Source: Cylindrotheca closterium (Eukaryota > Bacillariophyta > Bacillariophyceae > Bacillariales > Bacillariaceae). From it: a stretch of 64,000 nucleotides of DNA. The stretch covers positions 118,105-182,104 of the forward strand of contig CAKOGP040001981.1 in assembly GCA_933822405.4 (NCBI GenBank). The letters run 5' to 3'. Position numbers and translations under genes: made by a program. A model generated the notes under the pieces. The model was not told the origin of the DNA. It worked only from the letters and a program-made list of their open reading frames with translations, and did no database searches. Below are positions 1-9,234 of the stretch, one piece after another. Position 1 is the first letter of the stretch. Every line of letters begins with the position of its first letter.

Positions 1-680
1 CATTATTGAAGTTCGCCTTGTTTTCCGGGGAGTTAATTAGGAAAACGGATAAAACAGCACACTGTGGGAATTGCTGCATATTGAAGTTGGTCATTTTATC
101 CGAGAACAGGACCAAGGCGAAATCTACTCGAAGTTGCTCGAGGTTCTCACTCCCTCATAAAATTCAATTCGAACCAAAACAACAACCCAATCCCAAACCC
201 AAACCCTACGTTAAGATCATGTGTGCTCCAACCAAAATGAACGTCATCACAGCTGATATGACCAAAACCCTTCACATACACGAAGTTGCTCGAGGCTCTA
301 ACTCACTCATAAAATTACTATCATAGTTCTAGCTCGTTCAATTGCACCCAAATGGTTCTCTGGCTGAAGTTGGGAAAAATGCTTTTGTCCAAGTCACAGC
401 ACTTCAGGACCACTACCAGGTACAGCGAACTACGGTATAGAGATCGTTGTTCGGTGGACAGACCGCGGTTCTTTGGCAGAGCTCGCGGTACAACGGGACG
501 AATAATAAACTGTTACAGGTGTCAGACCTCAAGGATTCTTGAAGCACCACATTGTAGGAGTTGACGGAGATTAATCTTCCCCGGCACTAAAATGTAGTAA
601 AGAAAATTAAAATCGATCAAAATTAAATTCTAGCAGCCAACCATCGCGATACGACTGACGATGTACAAGTTTCTTTTAAT
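1..680. other. intergenic region with a diverged direct repeat
   Basis: I see no convincing gene here; the two short ORFs lack any recognisable motif. A roughly 38-bp sequence (core CGAAGTTGCTCGAGG, followed by CTCATAAAATT) occurs at about 129-166 and again at about 280-318, some 150 bp apart. The first 75 bases also resemble 19160-19222 loosely, both starting CATTRTTGAAGTTCGC and continuing with GATAAAA and CACAC. This looks like old repeat-derived sequence. Confidence 0.4.
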
Positions 681-2669
681 CTATGGCTTCATTGTTTTTA
701 GTATTGATGCCCGTAGTAATTGCGGGTGAGCCTGTAGTTTTTGGATTGCCCCACTCCCTTGGCCTGCTGAGGATAATGTCACTACCAGTTGTTGGGCGGA
801 TTCCCATTTCTTCACGGGTTCCAATCGTTCTCCCTGTGTTATTGGCATTACAGGTGCTGTCTCGGGAGGAAAAGTGACCAACTTGGCAAGCATTCCATCT
901 TCTGTAAAACCAATAAAGACAGTCGTCACCGATCCCGAGGCCCTGTTCTTTGTCAAAACCTTGAGAGCCTCTTCAACCGAATCCTCGTTTTGAAGATAGA
1001 CGTCCTTGAATTGTCCGATTGTCAACGTTTGAAATAGTGGAGTTGCTTCACTCATGTCGAATACCAAAAAGGTGTCCAAAATGGAAAGATTCTTCAGTGC
1101 CGACTGGAACAGAAGCTGATTGATGTGTTGAGCAAACATAATCTTGCCCTGTGCGATAATCTCCTCAACAGTTTTTGGTAGCGGCATTTTTCGTTTCATG
1201 CAGCAGTCCTTCTGATGAAGCATCCAATTCAGTCGTTTGCAGTCGTCCGAACAGTAGGTAACGGTACGGCAAAAGGAGCATTTGCTGGTTGTTCCCTTGT
1301 TGCATTTTTCAAAGCAAAACTCGCATCCCAAAGTATTCATGTCGGGTTGCGGGGGCAAACATTGCTGGAGTATCTGATTGAGAATATTCAGACCTGTATG
1401 AAGGTAGGGCGCACGTGCCAAGACACGTTCCAGTCGGCATCGAATGTCTTCGCCTTGCTTTTGCAATGCCTTCTTTGTCTCTGGTAAGTTTGCCGTGGCT
1501 GTCACAATGCTCAAGAATCCGTCCAAGGCTTTGGCCAGACGGACATCATTGGAATCGCAAACGTCCAAACAGAAATACAACAGGCCAGCGTGAATGGCAC
1601 TTGCAACATTATAGTCAATCGGTGCCTGTTGTTGATTGATGGCAGGTGTCATCATGGTGGCACCTAGAGTAACGATTCCCGTCATGACTGCTTCCATGAA
1701 GAACCGATCCCGGCTGAGATGGATATGTTTCGACAAGTGACGTTGGCATATGGCAACCATTTTGGCCGAGACGGATTCGACTCCAAATTCACTCGAAAAT
1801 CGATCACATTTGTCATATAGCATAATGAACAGACTCAGTGTAGCACCATATCCCCCTCGGTACCATCCTTTTCTTCCGTTCACTTCAAATAATTTGATTA
1901 TTCCAGTTTGCATGGTCAATTGGTGTTCTGGTCGTATGGGAATATCCGCATATTGTTCAACCATGGGCTTCCCCCGCTTCATCCATAATGACTTTATACA
2001 GTGTGCGGCACATGTTTGTGATAGTCCAATGATATCTGCTTTGACGAGACGATCGTCGCGCTCAATAGAATACTCCACGATCTCCGAGACAATTGTCGGA
2101 TCTCCAAGTTCCAGGTACAGGACTCGCACCAAGAAGGAAGGAAGACTGTCTTGGCGTACTAAAAAGTCAGCTAGTTTGGTAAAGCTCGATGCCAAGAACC
2201 CAGAAAGCATGCTGACAAAAAATGGCAATGATTTCATCCAAGTGTCCTTGCTTTCAAACAATTCTCGTTTCTCCCAATCCGACATGTCTATAAAGAGTGG
2301 CCCCATATTAATGGCAATCTTGTATCTAGTTTCTCGTGCCAAGGTGGAATCTGGCAAAAAACCATCTTGGCAAAAGTTGTTGACCACATTCAGCCAAACG
2401 GATGGGCACTGCAAATCACTGTCGTCCGACGATGCTTCTCCCCCTTTGGCTTTGTGCAGAACATCTTGGAACGGTGTATCGGTTTGAAGAAGAAACTCCA
2501 GGATACGATCCACTCCACCTGCCTGTACAATTTTGGTTCTGTATTCAATATCCTTGCTCAAGGCAAGTGCCTCTGTCGGAAACCGTTTGCCTTGGCCAAT
2601 CTCTTGGACAATCGTCTCGGGATCTTCGGTCGTCCATTTCTTTTTAATGTATTCTGCAAGATTTGCCAT
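681..2669 (-). CDS. MYND-type zinc-finger protein with helical N-terminal region
   Basis: Single-exon, 662-residue protein. Residues 449-489 form a MYND zinc finger: C449, C452, C464, C467, C473, C477, H485 and C489 fit the spacing of the Zn-binding cluster, with the usual YCS.DC....W..HQ.DC core. Residues 1-440 are mostly helical and look like an armadillo/HEAT-type solenoid, but I cannot name a domain there. MYND fingers are generally protein-protein interaction modules, and diatoms have many MYND proteins of unknown function; no SET domain accompanies this one, so a methyltransferase role is not supported. The C-terminal 170 residues contain no recognised motif. The start MANLAEYIKKKW is the first ATG of the frame. 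Confidence 0.85.
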   Translation of the reverse strand: MANLAEYIKKKWTTEDPETIVQEIGQGKRFPTEALALSKDIEYRTKIVQAGGVDRILEFLLQTDTPFQDVLHKAKGGEASSDDSDLQCPSVWLNVVNNFCQDGFLPDSTLARETRYKIAINMGPLFIDMSDWEKRELFESKDTWMKSLPFFVSMLSGFLASSFTKLADFLVRQDSLPSFLVRVLYLELGDPTIVSEIVEYSIERDDRLVKADIIGLSQTCAAHCIKSLWMKRGKPMVEQYADIPIRPEHQLTMQTGIIKLFEVNGRKGWYRGGYGATLSLFIMLYDKCDRFSSEFGVESVSAKMVAICQRHLSKHIHLSRDRFFMEAVMTGIVTLGATMMTPAINQQQAPIDYNVASAIHAGLLYFCLDVCDSNDVRLAKALDGFLSIVTATANLPETKKALQKQGEDIRCRLERVLARAPYLHTGLNILNQILQQCLPPQPDMNTLGCEFCFEKCNKGTTSKCSFCRTVTYCSDDCKRLNWMLHQKDCCMKRKMPLPKTVEEIIAQGKIMFAQHINQLLFQSALKNLSILDTFLVFDMSEATPLFQTLTIGQFKDVYLQNEDSVEEALKVLTKNRASGSVTTVFIGFTEDGMLAKLVTFPPETAPVMPITQGERLEPVKKWESAQQLVVTLSSAGQGSGAIQKLQAHPQLLRASILKTMKP

Positions 2670-3384
2670 TGTTTATCTGTTGATTGACTCTGATGCCTAC
2701 CTCAATGCCTTTCTTCTATCTTCTGTCGAACTTAAGGCTTATTGGTTTGTGCCATGGAAGGAAGATCAAATATGAAATGCAGCTCTTTATGCCGCGTGAT
2801 AAATATACTGCAAATGTTGCAAAATAAAATGTGATCGTGATCTCCTGCAGTCATAGTCATAGCATACTGTACCTGACGAAGGAAGGAAGCCAGATCTTTG
2901 ACGAAGAAGAGTCTACACCGGCGCGACCCCCCTCTCTCTTTCCCCCATTTGACACAATATTTGAGCGATAGTCCGCGATGAAGGATCTGTGGGCCACAAG
3001 GATAGCGAGATCGAAATGTTTGCCTATTCCAACATGATTCCGCGGCGCCATCTATTGCTGTACATGTTGCAACAAGTGTCACCGTGTAGATAGAATAAGG
3101 ATGGAACTTCCTGTATTGCATTGATTGTTCAGTGAATATTAGATGATTCGATTGGTTGGATTCGAATCGCCGATGCCGTACGCAGTATTGATCCAAAAAC
3201 GCACCGCACTTTTGCAAATCAGACAAAGATGCAATATAACATCAACGTATACTGTGATAAGATAGTGACGATTATTATCTACACCCTACACACGTATTCT
3301 ATTCACTATAGGTGCAACTGAACACAGCATCATCTCCAGAATCATTGGGATACGCTACAAAGAGAAAGTTTAAACAGGTAGAGG
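2670..3384. other. intergenic region between divergent genes
   Basis: This segment separates the MYND gene (-) from the HtrL-like gene (+) and presumably holds both promoters. It contains a 164-codon minus-strand ORF (2732-3226) that is Cys/His-rich with no family resemblance; I do not consider it a gene. No RNA gene was seen. Confidence 0.4.
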
Positions 3385-4694
3385 ATGGCGATCCGTATCA
3401 TTGTCTCTAGTCGTGCTGATGGTCCTCGGGAAACGGCAAGGAATTATTCCTCAGCAATGGTGATCGTTTTAGCAATCTTGATATTTTTCGCAGGATTCAT
3501 TGCAGCAGCCTCCATCTTTATGTTTGGTGTACCCGACAGTAAAAATCTGCATTCATACATCATGAAAACGATCAAAGCCCCCACGAGTAATTCCATGGAT
3601 GGCAAAATCAGATCGAACCATACAATCATTACGGCATACTTTCTAGTGAACAAAACAAAACGGCACAGCGATAGCAACTATATCGAGTTGATGGAAAGAT
3701 TATTCAGCAATTCAGATCCCATGATAATCTATACGTCTCCTGAGGTTGCTCCCCTTCTCGCAGAAATAAGGGGCAAACCAGAACGAACAGTTGTGATACC
3801 CATGAATCTATCCGATACGAACTTGGTAAAAAGATATCCACGACCTGCCTTTTGGGAAAGTGTCTCTAAGGATGGTAGAGGTGCAGGCATAAACAATGGC
3901 TACGACTACAATCTATATCAGATTTGGAACTCAAAGGTAGACTTTTTGAAACTAGGATCTGATATGAACCCGTTTCAATCCAACTTTTTTGCCTGGATGG
4001 ACGCAGGGTTTGTCCGATGGGACGAGTACACCAATTCTACAATAATACAACGGATTCCACCGGAGCTTCCGGAAACCAAACTGGCTATAATGAATATCAC
4101 TCCCATCATTCATTTCAAGACTCACCATCAAATGGGTGGCGGCACATTTGGAGGGTACAAACCAGCGGTCGACTTGTATCACGCAAAATACTACGAAAAA
4201 TTTCATGAGTATGCCAACTCTACAGATAGATATACTCATGTATCCAACGAACAACTTGTCCTCTATGAAACCTGTCGAGACAATGACGGACTCTGTTTTA
4301 CAATCAATCCCAGGAAATCAAACAACAACGCAATTTCGTGGGGCCTTCAAGTGCCATACTTTTATATGCTGCCCTTTTTCAATACGAGGGAATATGAGGA
4401 GATGGAGGAAAAGAACTTTGTGGATAAAAGTAGGTGGTGATAGAAATAAGCAACTATGCATCGCCTTAAGAGGCCGATCACACGGAGGACAGCCAGTGAC
4501 TTCCCTATTGGAACTTGCCTCATCATGCAACGCATTTCATTCCTTTTTTGAGTCAAGGACAACCATTAAGAGCAGTGGTTCCTCCCATGTTTCAAAATGA
4601 AGCAGTATCGGAAGGCGTGTCGTTTCCGTATTTGGATCGCTCTGAAAATCTTGCCAATTCAAGAACAACCTTGCTCCCGAAGTATCGTAGTTAG
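3385..4694 (+). CDS. HtrL/YibB-like type II membrane protein (two exons)
   Basis: Exons 3385-4429 and 4558-4694, 393 residues. The donor is AAAA|GTAGGT and the acceptor GTCAAG|GA; phase 1 joins cleanly and adds 45 codons ending in KYRS. The frame of exon 2 is supported by a second, diverged copy of the same exon at 5845-5990. Residues about 24-48 are a hydrophobic signal-anchor, followed by a lumenal domain with several N-glycosylation sequons (NHT, NKT, NLS, NST). The lumenal domain has the look of the HtrL/YibB family (opening ITAYF, aromatic-rich body, FAWMDAGFVR motif), whose biochemical activity is not established; a glycan-related role in the secretory pathway is inference. If exon 2 is wrong, the ORF simply stops at 4440 after KSRW. 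Confidence 0.7.
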
Positions 4695-5114
4695 ATAAGT
4701 GCGATACGAATGAATCATCAAGCGCTTATTCCAGTTTCCCTTGGCACCCCATATTCGGTGCGCAATGCCATGCGATTTCATCACTTGTCCCAAGAGATGG
4801 TGACGTCCAAATAAGAGCGCGTTGACTTAGCCCCGCCCGCCGTTCGTTATTTTCCTGTCACAAGTCAAATATTTTTATTTTTTAAATCACTGAGAGAAAC
4901 GTGCAAAACTCGTGTGATATCGGAGAAACCATTTTACTTTTCGTCGAGATAAAACCAAATATTCGGAGAAACGATTTGTTCTTTTCTTTGGATGGATCTT
5001 CGTCCCTGTTTCAACAACAACTTCGAAACTTGCCACAACTTTGGAATTCTTCCTACCGTTATTCAAATTGAATTGAGTTCTGTCCACGCAAAGGCTTCTG
5101 GACCAAAATTCACC
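4695..5114. other. intergenic region
   Basis: This is the 3' flank of the HtrL-like gene and the presumed promoter/5' leader of the next gene, with an AT-rich stretch near 4870-4890. The frame of the downstream ORF opens at 4992, so up to 41 extra N-terminal codons are possible. No other feature seen. Confidence 0.4.
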
Positions 5115-5783
5115 ATGTCGAGCCTAATCATAGATACGATGATTGATAATAGCTTCAGGAATGATTCCTCAACTGTGTTAGAAAATGAATCTTCCAACTT
5201 TTTCACCCAAGCAAAGGACTTCCTGACACGTTCGATGCGGTCTGACAATGATGCAGATATAGCAAACATTGTCCCCAAAGAGAAGATATTCTTTCATTCT
5301 TGCCATGATTCCTCGATCACAGAAATGTCAGATGTTGAATCATTCATGGGCGAAGAAGACACATCTTTAGGCTTTTTTAACAATGGAGACAGCAAAGGCA
5401 ATCAATCCAGTCCCAGTCTTCCGGCCCGAGACCTTACAGCAGCACCCCATAGACGCAGAGGAATGAGGCAACGTCAAAACAGCATCCGATCTTGGAATGA
5501 GCAGCCCAGCAGCAGCCGTAGTGTTCAGCGTAGCAGCCCATCCATCACGGAGCACAATTCGGAAGAATCCATGGCAAAGGTGAAGCAAATAGAAGGAGGT
5601 CAGGTGTTAGTAGCCGAGGCCACAGTAACAGAACAAAAACCAACTCCTAGTTCGGACTCTTTGGTAGATAAGAGTGAAGCACAGAAAAAGAAAAAGAAGA
5701 ACAGAATGCTTCCTTGGGTGCCAATTTTCTGGGCCATGCTGGTCGTCCTTCCAAGGAAAAGCAGAACTCGCAGAAAAGCCTAA
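5115..5783 (+). CDS. hypothetical low-complexity protein
   Basis: 222 residues if the ATG at 5115 (MSSLIIDTM) is used; the same frame could start at 4992 (263 residues). The product is rich in Ser, Asp and Gln, with a basic stretch (RRRGMRQRQ) and a lysine run just before a hydrophobic segment (LPWVPIFWAMLVVL) and a basic tail. As read, it could be a tail-anchored protein. However, the +1-shifted frame from about 5720 to 5846 is also open and has coding character, ending NPLRRYQHD, so the true 3' end may involve a missed intron or a frameshift. No family recognised. It lies between the HtrL-like gene and the repeated copy of that gene's last exon. Confidence 0.45.
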   Translation: MSSLIIDTMIDNSFRNDSSTVLENESSNFFTQAKDFLTRSMRSDNDADIANIVPKEKIFFHSCHDSSITEMSDVESFMGEEDTSLGFFNNGDSKGNQSSPSLPARDLTAAPHRRRGMRQRQNSIRSWNEQPSSSRSVQRSSPSITEHNSEESMAKVKQIEGGQVLVAEATVTEQKPTPSSDSLVDKSEAQKKKKKNRMLPWVPIFWAMLVVLPRKSRTRRKA

Positions 5784-5844
5784 AGCGCTCCATTGAATTT
5801 CTACCCTTTGGTGGGAACCCATTACGTCGATACCAGCACGACTA

Positions 5845-5990
5845 ATGGAACCGCCATTAAGAGCAGTGGCACCTTCTAGATTTCAAAGCGAAGCAGTACC
5901 GGAACGAAGGAGTGAGTCGTTTCCGTCTTTGGTTCGCCATGAAAATCGTCCAAGGACTGCAGAGTTCACGAAGTATGCTAGAGTATACAT
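5845..5990 (+). pseudogene. relic copy of the HtrL-like gene's last exon
   Basis: The segment 5856-5947 is a diverged copy of 4565-4650. Translation in the equivalent frame gives PLRAVAPSRFQSEAVPE, against PLRAVVPPMFQNEAVSE in the intact gene, and both continue into SFP.L and a later EN. The copy includes two extra codons and loses the original stop context. No upstream body of the HtrL-like gene accompanies it, so it looks like a duplicated terminal exon or the remnant of a tandem gene copy. It could instead be a real exon of a gene whose other exons I missed. Confidence 0.5.
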
Positions 5991-6192
5991 ATATATATTA
6001 TACACAGACTACATAAGGCAACATTTTTTTCATATGGAATGATATTACTTTTTCAAGTGACATTTACCAACCAAACCTTCGCTAGGTGCGCAATCATTAT
6101 GTTGATATCGCTCCATACTAAGCAACAACAGTATCACAACAATTACAATGCAAAATTACATTTGGCACAAGAAGAATCGAGCCCTTGTCATT

Positions 6193-7134
6193 TCAAGCAT
6201 GGGCAGTACCTCGAGTTGAAATCATTGGTTGCATGTCAGTTTCATTTCCAACTTGAGCGCGAGGTACTGGTGCGAACGAAGCAGACTGATGTTGGCCCTG
6301 CTGATTGGGTTCTTCTTGTCGATCTTCTTCTCTTGTTCCATCATCTTCCATGGGAGCAATACCCATCTGTTCTTCCATGCGACTGGATTGGACGCGGTAG
6401 AATTGTACTTTGGATTCCATTTGACGAATGGATTCGTCCATGGCTTTGGCCAACAGATCCATGAAATCAATGTTGTGATCCATTTCCTTTTTCAATCCAC
6501 GAACTTGATCGTCCAATGGAAGCGGTTCTTCCAAAGCTGCAGATGCAGTCGAGCTAGATCCTTGTTGAGTCCGCAAATCACAGACCAATTGTTGAGTCTT
6601 TTGGAGGCGTTCTTGTTGGGCTTTGGAAGTTTCTTCCAACTGGTTGTTCAACTGCTGAATCTTGTTGCGAGCATTCAACAATTCGTTGTGCTGGAATTGC
6701 ATCTGAAACAAGACGGAAGAGAACAATTATAAATGTAAATTGAACGAGAATGAGAAAAAGTGTTCCATCTTGAAGCAAAATGTCGCAATAGGGCCACCAC
6801 CTTTCGGCTCTAGCTAGCATTGCTTGTTCCTTTGTGCTTTACTACTACTAGTAGTTTTACTTACTTCGATAGTATCTTTTTGAACCTTGGCTTCCAAAGG
6901 ACCCATTTGAGTCTCAATCTTGGTCTTTGAAGTCAATAAATGATTGTGCTTGTCTCTCATGGTTTGGACCGTATTGAGAAGAGCTTCCTCTTCTGCCTTG
7001 ATCAAGCGGCAGCGTTCCAATGCCAATTCCTTGCTGCGATGCAATTGATCACGATCCTTTCGAAACTTGGCCAAGGCTTCTTGCAACTTGCTGACAAGGC
7101 CTTCATTGCCATTGTTGGGTTGATTTGGAGGCAT
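6193..7134 (-). CDS. coiled-coil protein (two exons)
   Basis: Exons 7134-6865 and 6702-6193 (minus strand), 259 residues. The intron of 162 nt has donor GAA|GTAAGT and acceptor TTTCAG|ATG, both phase 0. The start is the ATG at 7134 (MPPNQPNNGN). Residues about 12-150 are almost continuous heptad-like, Glu/Lys/Gln/Leu-rich coiled coil, broken only by a short Ser/Thr/Ala linker (QQGSSSTASAALEE). The last 60 residues are acidic and Gln-rich, probably disordered. No enzymatic domain is present. A structural or scaffold role is the only reasonable inference; I do not recognise the family. It is divergent from the fucosyltransferase-like gene across about 300 bp. Confidence 0.75.
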
Positions 7135-7441
7135 TTTGCTAGCTAGATGGACAGGTAAGATTCGAGACGATAGAAAGAACAACGGAAGAATAATGGCGCG
7201 GTTGTTGTTGATGTTTTTGTTTTGTTCTTGTTTTGGCTTTTTGTGAGGGATTTTTCGTTCCATCTTTCGCGCGTATCGCGCATGATTTGGCATTGCGGGA
7301 GATTATTCAAAACATCAACATACTCATACGGTGTCATCACTCATCTCATTCGTCATCATCTCCTGTTGCTATTCAGCACGTCCCATCCAACTGTTTTTTT
7401 GCATGGATTGACTATTAAATAGACGTCTCCGCGGGCGGGCG
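7135..7441. promoter_or_regulatory. divergent promoter region
   Basis: A 307-bp intergenic stretch between the coiled-coil gene (-) and the fucosyltransferase-like gene (+). No TATA-like or other specific element can be assigned; its identity as a shared promoter is inferred only from gene orientation. Confidence 0.4.
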
Positions 7442-9121
7442 ATGAAACGTCGTGGTGTCATTCGCCTACGAAAATGTCGAATCGTTGTTGGACTGGCGGT
7501 GTCATGCTGGACTCTTGCATGTATCGTATTGCTGATTTCCATCTGGCATCAACGACATCAGTTCGAAGAGGAACTGGCACAACAACGACAAATTCAAGAA
7601 GGAGGAGGAATACAAGCACCTATGCGAACGATATCGCAAATGGAAAACAAAGAATTGAATCATGATTCATTACCGGATACGCAAGGATCATTGACAGAAC
7701 CTCGTAATCTTCGACTTGAGCAACGGCAAATGGCAGAATCCATGTCCAGTGTGGACTACTTTTCCTGTTGTGGATTGGGTCATCGCCTGTCTAAAATGAG
7801 TGACGCCCATTACGTGGCCAAGAAGCGTTTGAACTTTCAACTCCGTGTCTTTTGGGCCACCTGTGCATTATCTCCGGAACATGATGATGACGGGAAGGAA
7901 ATAACTGGTTCATCTGCCATTGTCCAGCAGAATCAAACCAATAATGTCGAAGTATTTCACTTTTTTTTTGGGCCCCAACCTTTTTCCGAACTTCAAGAGC
8001 TTCAAAGGCAGCAGGCATTCGCAGAAGCTTACGGCAACTACACGCATTCCAATCTGAGACTGAATAATGAAATTCCTGGTTTCAAAAAGTTCAAACGACA
8101 ATCGGAGGAATTTTACTATGTTCCTCCTATACCGGTACAGCAACGGTCGTCGACGAACGATTTGGTGAATACTGCTAGCATGCCACCGCCAAATCGAACC
8201 ACCAGCCAAGAGCTGTGTCCCTACCACCATGGACTCGAGGACTTTTTCCAAGAGACGGCAGACTTTCACCAGAGTTTGAAGGATCGGTTTGTCTCTAGGC
8301 ATCAGACGTTGATCGACTATTGGAGGGATACGTTCCAGTTTGCCAATCACACAGTCTTTGGGTTGCACGTGAGGGCTGGAAATGGCGAAAAGGGTGACTT
8401 TCTGCGAAAGAATCGGGGATTGGAAGATTGGGACACATGGGCATTTTCCGTGTCCGAGCTGATTGCCCAAATGATTCGTCAAGAAGAATGGACGAAGACA
8501 TCCAGACCTCCACTTCTTTTCTTGGCGATTGATACCGATTCGATTCTTCACAAACTCCAAGAGCATCTTCAAGGAATTTTACCCCTCGTCAGTTTGCCAC
8601 AAGAGCGAGAAGCCGATGGGTTGGGAGTGGCGTTTGGGAATACCATTCGAGTCCACAAAGAAAAGTGTTTGGAAAAATGGCGAAGCTCGATTCTGGATAT
8701 GATGCTTCTGAGTGACGCCGATGTCATCGTTGCAGGTCGACCAAGCAGCTTTACTCAATCACTACCAATGTCGATTGCTCTTTCTCGGAACCACACAAAC
8801 AATGACGACTCTAACATCAAGTCTCATCCTTATTGCGAAGTGAACCGAAATGCAACTTTGTATAACTGCTATTCGGATTTTGAAGACTGGTGCTGCAATG
8901 GGAAGTCCTCATTTCACATGGAAGGAATCCATCCAGGATACGAGTACCGAAGATTGCCATTGGCATTGGATCAGGAAGACTTTTCCACAAAGATTCAGCC
9001 AAGAACAACGTCAGGAATCAATGCGCTAACTACTGCAGTGGATCCATTACTGGTGCGACAGCGTTCGCCATTGGGACGACGTACGCCATTACCCTATGAT
9101 TGGACACCTATGAGTACTTAG
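7442..9121 (+). CDS. O-fucosyltransferase-like type II membrane glycosyltransferase
   Basis: Single exon, 559 residues. A short basic N-terminus is followed by a hydrophobic anchor (residues about 14-35), a Gln/Glu-rich stem, then a lumenal domain with several N-glycosylation sequons (NQT, NYT, NRT, NHT). Near residues 303-313 is the motif GLHVRAGNGEKGDF, resembling the HxRxGD-type loop that binds the nucleotide sugar in GT-B fucosyltransferases. Further on, DADVIVAGRPSSFTQSL resembles the C-terminal nucleotide-binding segment seen in the O-fucosyltransferase superfamily. Predicted site is the Golgi. Donor and acceptor cannot be deduced; the assignment to the fucosyltransferase superfamily is moderate, that to a membrane-bound glycosyltransferase stronger. 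Confidence 0.65.
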   Translation: MKRRGVIRLRKCRIVVGLAVSCWTLACIVLLISIWHQRHQFEEELAQQRQIQEGGGIQAPMRTISQMENKELNHDSLPDTQGSLTEPRNLRLEQRQMAESMSSVDYFSCCGLGHRLSKMSDAHYVAKKRLNFQLRVFWATCALSPEHDDDGKEITGSSAIVQQNQTNNVEVFHFFFGPQPFSELQELQRQQAFAEAYGNYTHSNLRLNNEIPGFKKFKRQSEEFYYVPPIPVQQRSSTNDLVNTASMPPPNRTTSQELCPYHHGLEDFFQETADFHQSLKDRFVSRHQTLIDYWRDTFQFANHTVFGLHVRAGNGEKGDFLRKNRGLEDWDTWAFSVSELIAQMIRQEEWTKTSRPPLLFLAIDTDSILHKLQEHLQGILPLVSLPQEREADGLGVAFGNTIRVHKEKCLEKWRSSILDMMLLSDADVIVAGRPSSFTQSLPMSIALSRNHTNNDDSNIKSHPYCEVNRNATLYNCYSDFEDWCCNGKSSFHMEGIHPGYEYRRLPLALDQEDFSTKIQPRTTSGINALTTAVDPLLVRQRSPLGRRTPLPYDWTPMST

Positions 9122-9234
9122 TACTTGAACGTGAAAGAAAGACCAGTATCAAAATAATGAAAAAAGTTATTGTACAGTGGTATAAATGAAAAAGTGCTTC
9201 CAACAGCACCGCGTCATTTCTTCGGAGGAACAGG

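Noticed and set aside
2732..3226. 164-codon minus-strand ORF
   Set aside because: No family motif; composition and overlap with presumed promoters suggest chance.
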